From Gammaproteobacteria bacterium (GTDB taxonomy: Bacteria; Pseudomonadota; Gammaproteobacteria; GRL18): a stretch of DNA of 10,792 nt. Every line of letters begins with the position of its first letter. Positions within the stretch are counted from its first letter, which is position 1. The DNA lies in assembly GCA_030632625.1 (NCBI GenBank), contig DAOVUK010000054.1:1-10792 (forward strand), given 5' to 3'. Of this stretch, positions 1 through 6,323 are shown piece by piece. A program made the translations under genes and the position numbers. The notes beneath the pieces are model-generated. The model was not told where the DNA came from. It saw only the letters and a program-made list of their open reading frames with translations, and did not search any database.

Positions 1-24
1 ATAAAGATGGTTTGGGGCGACAAT

Positions 25-546
25 ATGACACCTGTTATCACTTTTCGCCCTGCAATAAAAGCCGACCTTGCTGAAATTTTAACTTTCCCACAAGATAAGA
101 CTGAGTTATTTTATTTTTTTCCTTCGGCAACCTATCCTCTGACTCTGGAACAACTTGAAACGCAGCTGAGTGAACGTCATGAATCAACGGTCATGCTGCA
201 AAACTCTTTGCTGCAAGAGAAGGGAATTATTGGTTTTGCTAATTTTTATAATGTCGAAAATAGAAATATTGCTTTTATCGGCAATATTATTATCAGAGCC
301 GATAAAAGAGCTCAGGGCCTGGGCAGGAAATTAGTACAAACTATGATCATTGCCGGATTTAAACAATTAAATCTAAACGAAGTTCATCTTTCATGTTATA
401 AGCAAAATAGATCTGCCCTGTTATTTTATAAGCAGCTTGGCTTTAAACCTTATGCCATCGAAACCCGCCAGGATTTAAACAATCTAGCCACCGATTTAAT
501 TCATCTAAAAGTAAAAAAATCTTATTTTTTTGACAAAAAGTCATAG
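25..546 (+). CDS. GNAT-family N-acetyltransferase
   Basis: A 173-residue single-domain protein of the Gcn5-related N-acetyltransferase fold, which transfers acetyl from acetyl-CoA to an amine; the substrate cannot be read from the sequence. The acetyl-CoA pyrophosphate loop (motif A) is seen as RAQGLGRKL at residues 95-103, after a hydrophobic strand (FIGNIII, 84-90). Motif B is NRSALLFYKQLGF at 128-140, with the usual Tyr near the thiol site (Y135). I chose the ATG at 25 over the one at 7 because GGGGCGA lies just upstream at Shine-Dalgarno distance and the family N-terminus (ITFRPAIKADLAEI) begins there. The last 25 bases overlap the 3' end of the convergent gene. Family is firm, substrate unknown. 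Confidence 0.85.
   Translation: MTPVITFRPAIKADLAEILTFPQDKTELFYFFPSATYPLTLEQLETQLSERHESTVMLQNSLLQEKGIIGFANFYNVENRNIAFIGNIIIRADKRAQGLGRKLVQTMIIAGFKQLNLNEVHLSCYKQNRSALLFYKQLGFKPYAIETRQDLNNLATDLIHLKVKKSYFFDKKS
513..531. terminator. A/T hairpin in overlap of two convergent genes
   Basis: Eight-base arms (AAAAAAAT and ATTTTTTT) around a CTT loop form a symmetric hairpin inside the last codons of the acetyltransferase and across the stop codon of the opposing gene. Pure A/T stems are weak, so a bidirectional termination role is only a suggestion; it may simply be a lysine/phenylalanine-coding homopolymer stretch. Confidence 0.2.
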
Positions 547-1700
547 GAAATCTGAACTTCCTCAGTTTCTTCCATAACCTGAATTTCTTTTTCCAGATCA
601 ATTTGCTGGTCATTTTGTACATCTAATGCAATCAGAGCATCAAATAATTCCTGCTGCTCCAGAATAACGTGACTCCCGTCTGTTTTTTGAATATACGCCG
701 CCCAGGGGACAAATTTTGTTAATGGAAAGATCTGATCTTCACGGGGAGAAATATCAATATGCAATCCCGAGATAAATAATAAATTACGATTATTATAACC
801 AGGTTCATTGATTATGGTTCGATAGGTTCGGTCAAATTCAACCTGAGTCAAAATCTGAGCAGCCGCCAGGGCAGGTGCCGGATGAGTGACAATCAATGGC
901 ATCGCCCCGATTAGATTTTTTTCCAGTTGTGCCGCCCCTTCTATTTCAGAATTGAGCTGCCGTCTGAATTTAAATAATTCCGGAGTCAATAAAGAACCTA
1001 TTGCTCTTCCGCCCCCTGTCGGCCAGTCATCTTTAGATATTTTTAACTGCTCAATCAATTCATTCGATGCTTTAAAACAACGCGCCGTACTTAATGAACG
1101 TACCAGTTCAGCTTTGCCATTGTGATCAAAAGCAATTATTTTCTCCAGCTCAAGTAATAAGCCTTCCTCCCGGTCTTCATGGAGCAGAAGATTATTTATC
1201 GAAACCTGATATTGACCATTGTTATTCTGCTCTAAAAAAATATTCTCACAGGCAAAATGATACTCATCTAAATACCATTTGAGGGTACCGGAAATTTTTC
1301 CACAATTAGTGCTATGATGGCAATCATGGGTTTGAATACGACGATAAACACCAAATTCCTGATTTTCAGGTTCATAGCCGACATGGGAAGCCTGAATGAT
1401 CATCATATCCTGGCCATGTGTAGCATGAGGACCATGACGGTCTGTTGAAACAATCCCCCCGACCCTTCCATGATTAAATGGGAATGCGCCAAATTGTTTG
1501 GCCAGCAGGATAATAGGAAAGCCCTGACTCTCATCTGAACAAAAAGCCCTGGAAGGCATAATTTTCCCTGCTTCCATACCCAGTGACAGACAAAAGTTAT
1601 AAAGACGAGGCACAAACTGACTATAACGTATCATCATGCCGTCTAATTTAAAATCATCTAAAATAGTTTGAGTACTACCAATAATTGATGATGAATACAT
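522..1700 (-). CDS. LCIB-like beta-carbonic anhydrase domain protein
   Basis: A 392-residue soluble protein with no signal peptide or membrane segment. Residues about 45-145 carry a set of sites that I match, from memory, to the LCIB/LCIC family of beta-type carbonic anhydrases (Pfam LCIB_C_CA): FCSDES with C54 and D56, then the glycine-rich FNHGRVGGIVS (75-85), then ASHVGYEPE with H106, then G117, R120 and STNCGKISG with C133. C54, H106 and C133 would be the zinc ligands and D56 the gate residue, giving CO2 hydration. Residues 150-392 are not covered by that match; they include a WPTGGGRAIGS stretch (226-236) and an acidic tail. The ATG at 1700 has AGAGAA upstream at good spacing. The gene follows hemN by 72 bases on the same strand, so it may be cotranscribed or have its own promoter. 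No carboxysome, Rubisco or bicarbonate transporter gene is in view. An inactive or differently used family member cannot be excluded. Confidence 0.6.
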   Translation of the reverse strand: MYSSSIIGSTQTILDDFKLDGMMIRYSQFVPRLYNFCLSLGMEAGKIMPSRAFCSDESQGFPIILLAKQFGAFPFNHGRVGGIVSTDRHGPHATHGQDMMIIQASHVGYEPENQEFGVYRRIQTHDCHHSTNCGKISGTLKWYLDEYHFACENIFLEQNNNGQYQVSINNLLLHEDREEGLLLELEKIIAFDHNGKAELVRSLSTARCFKASNELIEQLKISKDDWPTGGGRAIGSLLTPELFKFRRQLNSEIEGAAQLEKNLIGAMPLIVTHPAPALAAAQILTQVEFDRTYRTIINEPGYNNRNLLFISGLHIDISPREDQIFPLTKFVPWAAYIQKTDGSHVILEQQELFDALIALDVQNDQQIDLEKEIQVMEETEEVQISYDFLSKK

Positions 1701-1755
1701 AACTTATTCTCTTGTATTTGATAACTGTTAATGATTGTTTAAATACTGCATTAAT

Positions 1756-1769
1756 AAACAGGTCTGTTT
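1756..1769 (-). terminator. Small hairpin after hemN
   Basis: AAACAGGTCTGTTT is an inverted repeat starting a few bases beyond the hemN stop codon. The stem is short (five pairs with a four-base loop) and no clear U-tract follows on the minus strand, so read-through into the LCIB-like gene is plausible. Confidence 0.2.
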
Positions 1770-1772
1770 TCT

Positions 1773-3155
1773 CTAAATGAGTTTTGAAAAGCGTTGGGTT
1801 TGTTCATCCGGTTTGATATAACGATCAAACACCATACAGATGTTACGAATCAATAATCGTCCCCTTGAAGTGACTTCGATTGACTGTTCATCCATGGTGA
1901 TCAGACCATCGTCAACCATAGTTTTATATCGTTCCAGCTCTTCTGCAAAATAGTCCTTAAAGTTTATAGCAAAGCGTTTTTCGATAGGCTCAAAATTCAG
2001 TTTAAAGTGACAGATTAACTGCATAATGACTTCACGACGGATCAAATCATCATCATCGATCTCAACACCTCTGAAAATAGCCAGCTCACCCTTATCGATC
2101 TTGGCATTATATTCATCCATAGTACGTGCATTTTGAGCAAAACTATTGGCTATGGTGCCGATAGAGGTAATACCAATGCCCACTAAATCACAATCAGCAT
2201 GGGTCGCATAACCCTGAAAATTTCGATAAAGTTCACCATTTTTCTGAGCAATAGTCAGTTCATCATCCGGTTTGGCGAAGTGATCCATACCAATATACAC
2301 ATAACCGGCATTGGTCAGCTTTTCCATGCAGTGTTTAAAAATTTCCAGCTTGGCGGCCGCCGATGGTAATTCATCTTCATTAATCCGCCGCTGCGGCTTA
2401 AAACGCTCCGGCAAGTGAGCATAGTTAAATACTGACACTCTGTCAGGACTAATTTCTATCAATTCATCCAGTGTCTGGTCAAAGCTTTCAACGGTTTGCA
2501 GGGGCAGACCATAAATCAAATCAACACTGATGGATTTAAAATTTTCTTCTCTGGCGGCAGTCATTGCCGCCAGAGTCTCTTCACGACTCTGAATGCGGTT
2601 AACCGCTTTTTGTACTGCCGGATTAAAATCCTGAACCCCCAGACTCATACGATTAAAGCCGAGCTCTCTGAGTAATTTAATACTCTCACGACTCACTTCT
2701 CGGGGATCAATCTCAATGGAGTACTCACCCGAATCATCATCATGCAGATTAAAAAATTTGCGCGTCACGGCCATCAGTTCACGCATTTCATCATGACTGA
2801 TAAAGGTGGGTGTGCCGCCGCCCCAATGCAGTTGATCAACCTTGCGTGACGGATCAAATAATTTCGCCTGCATCTCTATCTCCTGGTAAACACGCTGTAG
2901 ATAAGGAGCTGCCTTAGAACGATCTTTAGTGACCACTTTGTTGCAGCCGCAATAGAAACAAACGGTATCACAAAATGGAATATGAAAATAAAGAGATAAT
3001 GCTTTTTTAGACTGATTCGACTTTTCAGCAAATTTTTTGTAGGTTTCCGCAGTATATTCTTCACCAAACTGCACTGCCGTTGGATATGAGGTATAACGAG
3101 GTCCCGCTTTGTCATAACGCTTAATGAGTTGCGGATCAAACTCAACATTTGCCAT
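1773..3155 (-). CDS. hemN: Oxygen-independent coproporphyrinogen III dehydrogenase
   Basis: A radical-SAM enzyme that oxidatively decarboxylates two propionates of coproporphyrinogen III to give protoporphyrinogen IX without oxygen; it acts in the cytoplasm in haem synthesis under low-oxygen conditions. It has 460 residues, nearly the same as E. coli HemN. The 4Fe-4S cluster motif reads CDTVCFYCGC, with C62, C66, C69 and C71 at the same numbers as I recall for E. coli, and Y56 in front of it. The SAM-binding GGGTPTF is at 112-118, followed by SIEIDPREVS (146-155), GVQDFNP (173-179) and DLIYGLPLQ (212-220). These separate true HemN from the HemW/HemZ paralogues. The ATG at 3155 has CCAGGA upstream. 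The gene stands apart from the operon upstream, behind a repeat-rich 329-base spacer; I saw no convincing FNR box there. Confidence 0.96.
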   Translation of the reverse strand: MANVEFDPQLIKRYDKAGPRYTSYPTAVQFGEEYTAETYKKFAEKSNQSKKALSLYFHIPFCDTVCFYCGCNKVVTKDRSKAAPYLQRVYQEIEMQAKLFDPSRKVDQLHWGGGTPTFISHDEMRELMAVTRKFFNLHDDDSGEYSIEIDPREVSRESIKLLRELGFNRMSLGVQDFNPAVQKAVNRIQSREETLAAMTAAREENFKSISVDLIYGLPLQTVESFDQTLDELIEISPDRVSVFNYAHLPERFKPQRRINEDELPSAAAKLEIFKHCMEKLTNAGYVYIGMDHFAKPDDELTIAQKNGELYRNFQGYATHADCDLVGIGITSIGTIANSFAQNARTMDEYNAKIDKGELAIFRGVEIDDDDLIRREVIMQLICHFKLNFEPIEKRFAINFKDYFAEELERYKTMVDDGLITMDEQSIEVTSRGRLLIRNICMVFDRYIKPDEQTQRFSKLI

Positions 3156-3167
3156 AATGTGTGTCCT

Positions 3168-3405
3168 GGAGCCTTTAGCCCGTATTAAGGAGCCTTGAGC
3201 TATAGTTAGGAGCCTTTAGCTATAGATTAGTGTCCATCCATAAATAGGCGAATAAATTCGCCCCTACAATTTTGGTATTTGTAACCTACTGAATAAATTA
3301 ATAATTATTCTGGTAGGGGCGAATTCATTCGCCTAAAATAGCAATTAACGGATGAACACTAGTTAGAAGCCTTTAGCCCATAGAGTAAGAAGCTTTTAGC
3401 CGGCA
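3168..3405. repeat. Degenerate ~20-25 bp direct repeat array, interrupted
   Basis: Five imperfect copies of a unit like GGAGCCTTTAGCYATAG-TTA begin near 3168, 3189, 3209, 3366 and 3389. The first three are spaced 21 and 20 bases and the last two 23 bases. The gap between the third and fourth is the 130-bp MITE-like element plus one TA; removing these restores a 25-base step, so the array was there first. It fills much of the 329-base space between hemN and the COG3235 gene, immediately upstream of the hemN ribosome binding site. Each unit contains AGGAGC or AGAAGC on the plus strand, but no gene reads rightward here, so that is probably without meaning. Confidence 0.6.
3230..3359. mobile_element. 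MITE-like element with TA duplication (IS630/Tc1-type)
   Basis: A 130-bp non-coding element. Its ends are inverted repeats GTGTCCATCC (3230-3239) and GGATGAACAC (3350-3359), matching at 9 of 10 positions, each flanked by TA (3228-3229 and 3360-3361). TA target duplication is typical of the IS630/Tc1/mariner group. Inside are two 22-base arms (3246-3267 and 3313-3334) that are inverted copies of each other with one mismatch. Each arm also holds its own hairpin, GGCGAAT-NN-ATTCGCC. The centre is AT-rich. It has no transposase, so it would need one supplied in trans. It sits inside the repeat array upstream of hemN and could alter that gene's leader. Assignment to IS630 rests only on the ends. 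Confidence 0.6.
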
Positions 3406-3411
3406 TCTCAT

Positions 3412-3426
3412 GTAAAGAATCTTTAC
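3412..3426. promoter_or_regulatory. 15-bp palindrome upstream of hemN
   Basis: GTAAAGAATCTTTAC is a perfect dyad with a single central A, located between the repeat array and the end of the COG3235 gene. It has the shape of a dimeric regulator site, but it matches no operator that I recognise and lies about 255 bases from the hemN start because of the inserted element. It could equally be a chance AT-rich palindrome. Confidence 0.25.
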
Positions 3427-3452
3427 CAGCGTAAAATTGAAATAGATTTCTA

Positions 3453-3472
3453 TTATGCCAGTTTAGGCATAA
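3453..3472 (-). terminator. Possible terminator hairpin of the thi-trmB operon
   Basis: TTATGCC and GGCATAA form a perfect seven-base stem around a six-base loop, starting 12 bases beyond the stop codon of the COG3235 gene. A second small dyad (AATAGAAATCTATT on the minus strand) follows immediately. There is no clean U-tract directly after the stem, so this is a tentative call. Confidence 0.3.
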
Positions 3473-3484
3473 GGAAACCAGTGA

Positions 3485-4150
3485 CTAATCCTTGCTGCCA
3501 AATGGATATTTATCATCATCAAAGGAACGCACCCACTGTGGAAAGTTAACTATCATGATAATAAGAACCAGTCCGGTTAAAAAGGCTTCCGGATAAATCA
3601 TGAGAAATATGTACGGGGTGTATTCATAGGTAATGTAATCATAGCTGTAGGCGCCAGCCGCAACCATAAATAAAGACGTGATAAAGACACTGATGCCGAT
3701 GGTCAATGCCGCGTTAGCAAAAGCGCCCACAAAAAAATAAATAATAAAATGATTGTTCTGTATACGTTCAACAAGGGATAAAATAATTGAGGTGATAATG
3801 ACGGGAATAACCCCCATTAAAAAGACATTAACGGCAAATACCTGCCACTGAACCACATCCATAATAACCAGAATCAGAATCTCTGTCATTATTCCGAGAA
3901 TAGCCAGTTGCCAGCCGAACATAAGGGTTAACAGGGTTGCACCTGAAAAATGATACTCCATACCATCGCGAATACCCGCTTTCATCATCCACAGCACCAT
4001 CAGGCCGATACAAATTGCCATAAAAATATTATAGTTCTGCATAAACCATTTTCGAGGAAAAGTAGCGTAAATCAGAAACAAAACCGGCAATAATAAAAGA
4101 TCAGCAATCAAAGTCCATGCCGCAGGCACCAAAGCCAGTGTCAGATTCAT
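3485..4150 (-). CDS. CbiM-like ECF permease family membrane protein (COG3235)
   Basis: An inner-membrane protein of 221 residues with about six hydrophobic segments (roughly 13-30, 41-57, 70-100, 104-128, 135-163 and 182-203). Family signatures recognised from memory are the EYHFSGATLLTLMFGWQ region (65-81), YPEAFLTG (186-193) and the C-terminal FPQWVRSFDDDKYP (203-216). These are typical of proteobacterial proteins annotated as energy-coupling factor ABC transporter permease, distantly related to the CbiM/NikM subunits of cobalt and nickel ECF transporters. No ATPase (CbiO) or T subunit (CbiQ) is nearby, so a complete transporter is not evident and the substrate is unknown. The ATG at 4150 has TAGGAG upstream. 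It begins 36 bases after trmB ends and is probably the last gene of that operon. Confidence 0.8.
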   Translation of the reverse strand: MNLTLALVPAAWTLIADLLLLPVLFLIYATFPRKWFMQNYNIFMAICIGLMVLWMMKAGIRDGMEYHFSGATLLTLMFGWQLAILGIMTEILILVIMDVVQWQVFAVNVFLMGVIPVIITSIILSLVERIQNNHFIIYFFVGAFANAALTIGISVFITSLFMVAAGAYSYDYITYEYTPYIFLMIYPEAFLTGLVLIIMIVNFPQWVRSFDDDKYPFGSKD

Positions 4151-4186
4151 AGCAATACGCTCCTAAACATCCTGAGTAGTTACAAA

Positions 4187-4918
4187 CTAATCAGCCTTTT
4201 TTTCAAATAAAATATCCCATACACCATGTCCCAGACGTTCACCACGACGCTCAAATTTGGTGACCGGCCGATAATCGGGTCGGGGCATATATTCCCCTTC
4301 TGCAGCACAATTTGTAAATCCCGGTGCCGCAATCATGGTTTTCAACATCTGTTGAGCATAATGCTGCCAGTCCGTTGCCATGTGAAACTGACCATGAGGT
4401 AATAATTTTTTTCTGAGCAATTGGATAAAATCATGCTGCACAATACGCCGTTTATGGTGACGCCTTTTATGCCAGGGATCAGGAAAAAAGAGATAGACAG
4501 CACTGAGGCTGTTATCGGGGATTTGTGTTTTTAATACTTCAACGGCATCAAACTGCATCACTCTGAGATTTGTAAGTGCTCGCTCACCTATATTGCCAAG
4601 TAATCGTCCTACTCCAGGCCGATGTACTTCAATACCGATGTAGTTATTTTCCGGGTGGCTGGAGGCTATTTCAATAAGCGAATCACCCATGCCGAAACCC
4701 ACTTCCAGAATGACGGGCGCCTGCCGAGCAAACAACTGTTCAAAATCAAGTATTGTTCCGTCACCTTTCAGGCCACCTTCAATACCATAGACAGACCAGA
4801 GATCAGTGAAGGCTTTTTCCTGACCGAATGTCATCCGACCAGAGCGCAGCACATAACTTTTGACGGTACGGGGGTGCTTGACTCTGCCTGATGGCTGTTT
4901 GTCAGATTGCTCTTTCAC
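4187..4918 (-). CDS. trmB: tRNA (guanine-N7-)-methyltransferase
   Basis: Methylates N7 of G46 in the variable loop of many tRNAs, using SAM, in the cytoplasm. It has 243 residues, the usual size. Visible in order are the SAM-binding loop LEVGFGMGDS (71-80), GIEVHRPGVG (95-104), D124 after the third strand, the TrmB signature FFPDPWHKRRHHKRR (144-158), ATDWQHYA (181-188) and the C-terminal TKFERRGERLGH (220-231). The start is GTG at 4918, with AAAGGA six bases upstream; this Shine-Dalgarno lies in the degenerate last copy of the 15-bp repeat array that separates trmB from thiG. Position after thiS-thiG matches the order that I recall from Pseudomonas. All key residues are present. Confidence 0.96.
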   Translation of the reverse strand: MKEQSDKQPSGRVKHPRTVKSYVLRSGRMTFGQEKAFTDLWSVYGIEGGLKGDGTILDFEQLFARQAPVILEVGFGMGDSLIEIASSHPENNYIGIEVHRPGVGRLLGNIGERALTNLRVMQFDAVEVLKTQIPDNSLSAVYLFFPDPWHKRRHHKRRIVQHDFIQLLRKKLLPHGQFHMATDWQHYAQQMLKTMIAAPGFTNCAAEGEYMPRPDYRPVTKFERRGERLGHGVWDILFEKKAD

Positions 4919-4997
4919 TCAAAATCCTTTGCTAAAACGTCCTTTTTTAAAACGTCTTTTTCTAAAACTTCCTTTTCTAAAACTTCCTTTTCTAAAA
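4919..4997 (-). repeat. 15-bp tandem repeats bearing Shine-Dalgarno cores
   Basis: Four nearly identical 15-base units start at 4933, 4948, 4963 and 4978 (plus-strand form TAAAACTTCCTTTTC, with G and T variants). A degenerate unit lies on the trmB side (4919-4932) and a partial one runs into the thiG stop codon. Read in the direction of transcription the unit is GAAAAGGAAGTTTTA, so each copy offers AAAGGA or AAGGA. The copy nearest trmB supplies its actual ribosome binding site. The array is the whole thiG-trmB junction (73 bases). Because the unit is a short exact tandem repeat, copy number is expected to vary by slippage. Confidence 0.85.
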
Positions 4998-5774
4998 AAA
5001 GGTGCCATCGATTGGAGAAGAAGCACTTGCATAGGCTTTTTTCGGCATACGACCGGCTAAAAAGGATTCTCTTCCTGCTTCAATCGCCTTTTTCATGGCC
5101 GATGCCATCAGTACAGGTTTTTTTGCCCCGGCAATGGCCGTATTCATCAATACGGCATCACAACCAAGTTCCATCGCAATGGCAGCGTCAGAAGCCGTGC
5201 CGACCCCCGCATCAACGAGAATAGGCACATTGGCATTTTCTATAATCAGGCGAATATTATGCGGGTTACAGATCCCCAGTCCGGAACCAATGAGTCCGGC
5301 CAGCGGCATCACTGCAACACAGCCCATGTCTTCCAGACGTTTGGCAATAATAGGATCATCACTGGTATAAACCATCACCTTAAAGCCATCTTTGATCAGT
5401 ATTTCTGCCGCTTCAATGGTGTCCACCATATTCGGATAGAGTGTTTTCTGATCACCCAGCACCTCAAGTTTGACCAGATCATGGCCATTAAGCAGTTCAC
5501 GTGCCAGCTGACAGGTTCTTACCGCATCTTTAGCCGTATAACAGCCTGCGGTATTGGGCAGGATAGTGTATTTGTCCGGAGAAATCACATCCAGCAGATT
5601 AGGTTCATCGGGATTTTGTCCAATATTAGTACGACGAATAGCGACGGTAACAATTTCAGCACCACTGGCCTCAATAGCATCACGCGTTTCGTCCAGATCT
5701 TTATATTTGCCAGTACCCACCAATAGACGTGAATTGTACGTTTTGTCAGCAATGATCAGCTTATCATCTTGCAT
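4992..5774 (-). CDS. thiG: Thiazole synthase
   Basis: Condenses 1-deoxy-D-xylulose 5-phosphate, dehydroglycine and the sulfur carried by ThiS thiocarboxylate into the thiazole phosphate of thiamine. It is a cytoplasmic TIM-barrel of 260 residues, full length. Seen are [10 protein letters not shown] (15-24), AIRRTN (45-50), [10 protein letters not shown] (72-81), the Schiff-base lysine K102 in [35 protein letters not shown], and [15 protein letters not shown] near the C-terminus. The ATG at 5774 has only a weak upstream signal (CGAGA). The gap of 133 bases from thiS is longer than usual for this pair and contains short direct repeats (ATTATCCT at 5830 and 5874; AAAAACTAC at 5838 and 5851). The stop codon overlaps the 15-bp repeat array. 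Confidence 0.97.
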   Translation of the reverse strand: MQDDKLIIADKTYNSRLLVGTGKYKDLDETRDAIEASGAEIVTVAIRRTNIGQNPDEPNLLDVISPDKYTILPNTAGCYTAKDAVRTCQLARELLNGHDLVKLEVLGDQKTLYPNMVDTIEAAEILIKDGFKVMVYTSDDPIIAKRLEDMGCVAVMPLAGLIGSGLGICNPHNIRLIIENANVPILVDAGVGTASDAAIAMELGCDAVLMNTAIAGAKKPVLMASAMKKAIEAGRESFLAGRMPKKAYASASSPIDGTFF

Positions 5775-5907
5775 ATTTTGTCTCGATTTTTTAAAAAGTT
5801 TTGAAATGTCGCTGCAGATTGAAAAAGGTATTATCCTAAAAACTACGCGGAAAAACTACTATAGATTAACCGGATTATCCTGCGGCTTAAAGAATAACAG
5901 CAAAACC

Positions 5908-6108
5908 TCAGCCACCGCCAATTGCATGGACAATTTCTATTTTATCACCTTCACTAAAAGAATATTCTGCGTGACGGCTTTTAGATACAATTTCTTCATT
6001 CACTTCAACCGCCAGCCGCTGGCCGACAATCTCCATTTCTGCCAATAACTCCTGAACTGAACAGTTGTCAGCAACCTGCTTAAGCTCACCATTTACAAAA
6101 ATTTTCAA
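5908..6108 (-). CDS. thiS: Sulfur carrier protein ThiS
   Basis: A small ubiquitin-like carrier that is adenylated and thiocarboxylated at its C-terminal glycine and donates sulfur to ThiG. The C-terminus reads IVHAIGGG, giving the required terminal Gly-Gly. The N-terminus KIFVNGELKQVADNCSVQELL is the usual first beta-hairpin and helix. I place the start at the TTG codon at 6108: it is preceded by a perfect AAGGAG (6115-6120) six bases away and yields exactly 66 residues, the usual ThiS length. The reading frame extends to an ATG at 6183, but the extra 25 residues (with GKELGSCPG) are not part of the family. The TTG start may limit translation. Confidence 0.93.
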   Translation of the reverse strand: MKIFVNGELKQVADNCSVQELLAEMEIVGQRLAVEVNEEIVSKSRHAEYSFSEGDKIEIVHAIGGG

Positions 6109-6114
6109 AAAAAA

Positions 6115-6120
6115 CTCCTT
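6115..6120 (-). promoter_or_regulatory. Ribosome binding site fixing the thiS TTG start
   Basis: AAGGAG on the minus strand, six bases from TTG. This decides between the short 66-residue ThiS and the longer open frame starting at 6183. Confidence 0.85.
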
Positions 6121-6194
6121 ATTTATTAAAACAGCCAATCCTGGACAGGAGCCTAACTCTTTTCCTGTGGGGAATTCAGCCATTCATAGATAGG

Positions 6195-6282
6195 GTAGAG
6201 ACGTTGCATGCAACGTCTCTACGTATGCTTACCACCCTAGTGCTCGTTACGTGACCGTAGAGACGGCATGCCTTGTCTCTAC
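6195..6282. repeat. Pair of GTAGAGAC palindromes (REPIN-like)
   Basis: Two related palindromes lie between thiS and the divergent acyl-CoA synthetase gene. The first (6195-6222, 28 bases) is a perfect dyad beginning GTAGAGACG and centred on GCATGC. The second (6257-6282, 26 bases) has the same ends and the same GCATGC centre but is imperfect. They are separated by 34 bases, and short arms TAGGGT (6191-6196) and ACCCTA (6234-6239) surround the first. The layout (two short palindromes in a bicaudal unit) is like REPINs. It has no coding capacity. It could also form transcript hairpins in the upstream region of either gene. Confidence 0.65.
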
Positions 6283-6323
6283 AATTTGGAAAAATACGCA
6301 TTTTTGTGAAGAACCAATTTATT

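Noticed and set aside
3156..3484. CRISPR array upstream of hemN
   Set aside because: The repeats are short, diverged and nearly contiguous, without constant-length spacers, and no cas gene is near.
3156..3484. FNR/Anr box controlling hemN
   Set aside because: No sequence close to TTGAT-N4-ATCAA was seen in the upstream region.
4907..5224. Plus-strand open frame encoding a repetitive FSKTS-rich peptide
   Set aside because: It arises from the 15-bp repeats and continues antisense through thiG; it has no ribosome binding site or family features.
5908..6183. Longer 91-residue ThiS from the ATG at 6183
   Set aside because: The extra 25 residues do not match ThiS, whereas TTG at 6108 has a perfect AAGGAG and gives the usual 66 residues.
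6109..6300. TPP riboswitch upstream of thiS
   Set aside because: I looked on the minus strand for the conserved thi-box core (CTGAGA and its partners) and did not find it. The region contains a short TCCTGGACAGGA dyad and the palindrome pair only.
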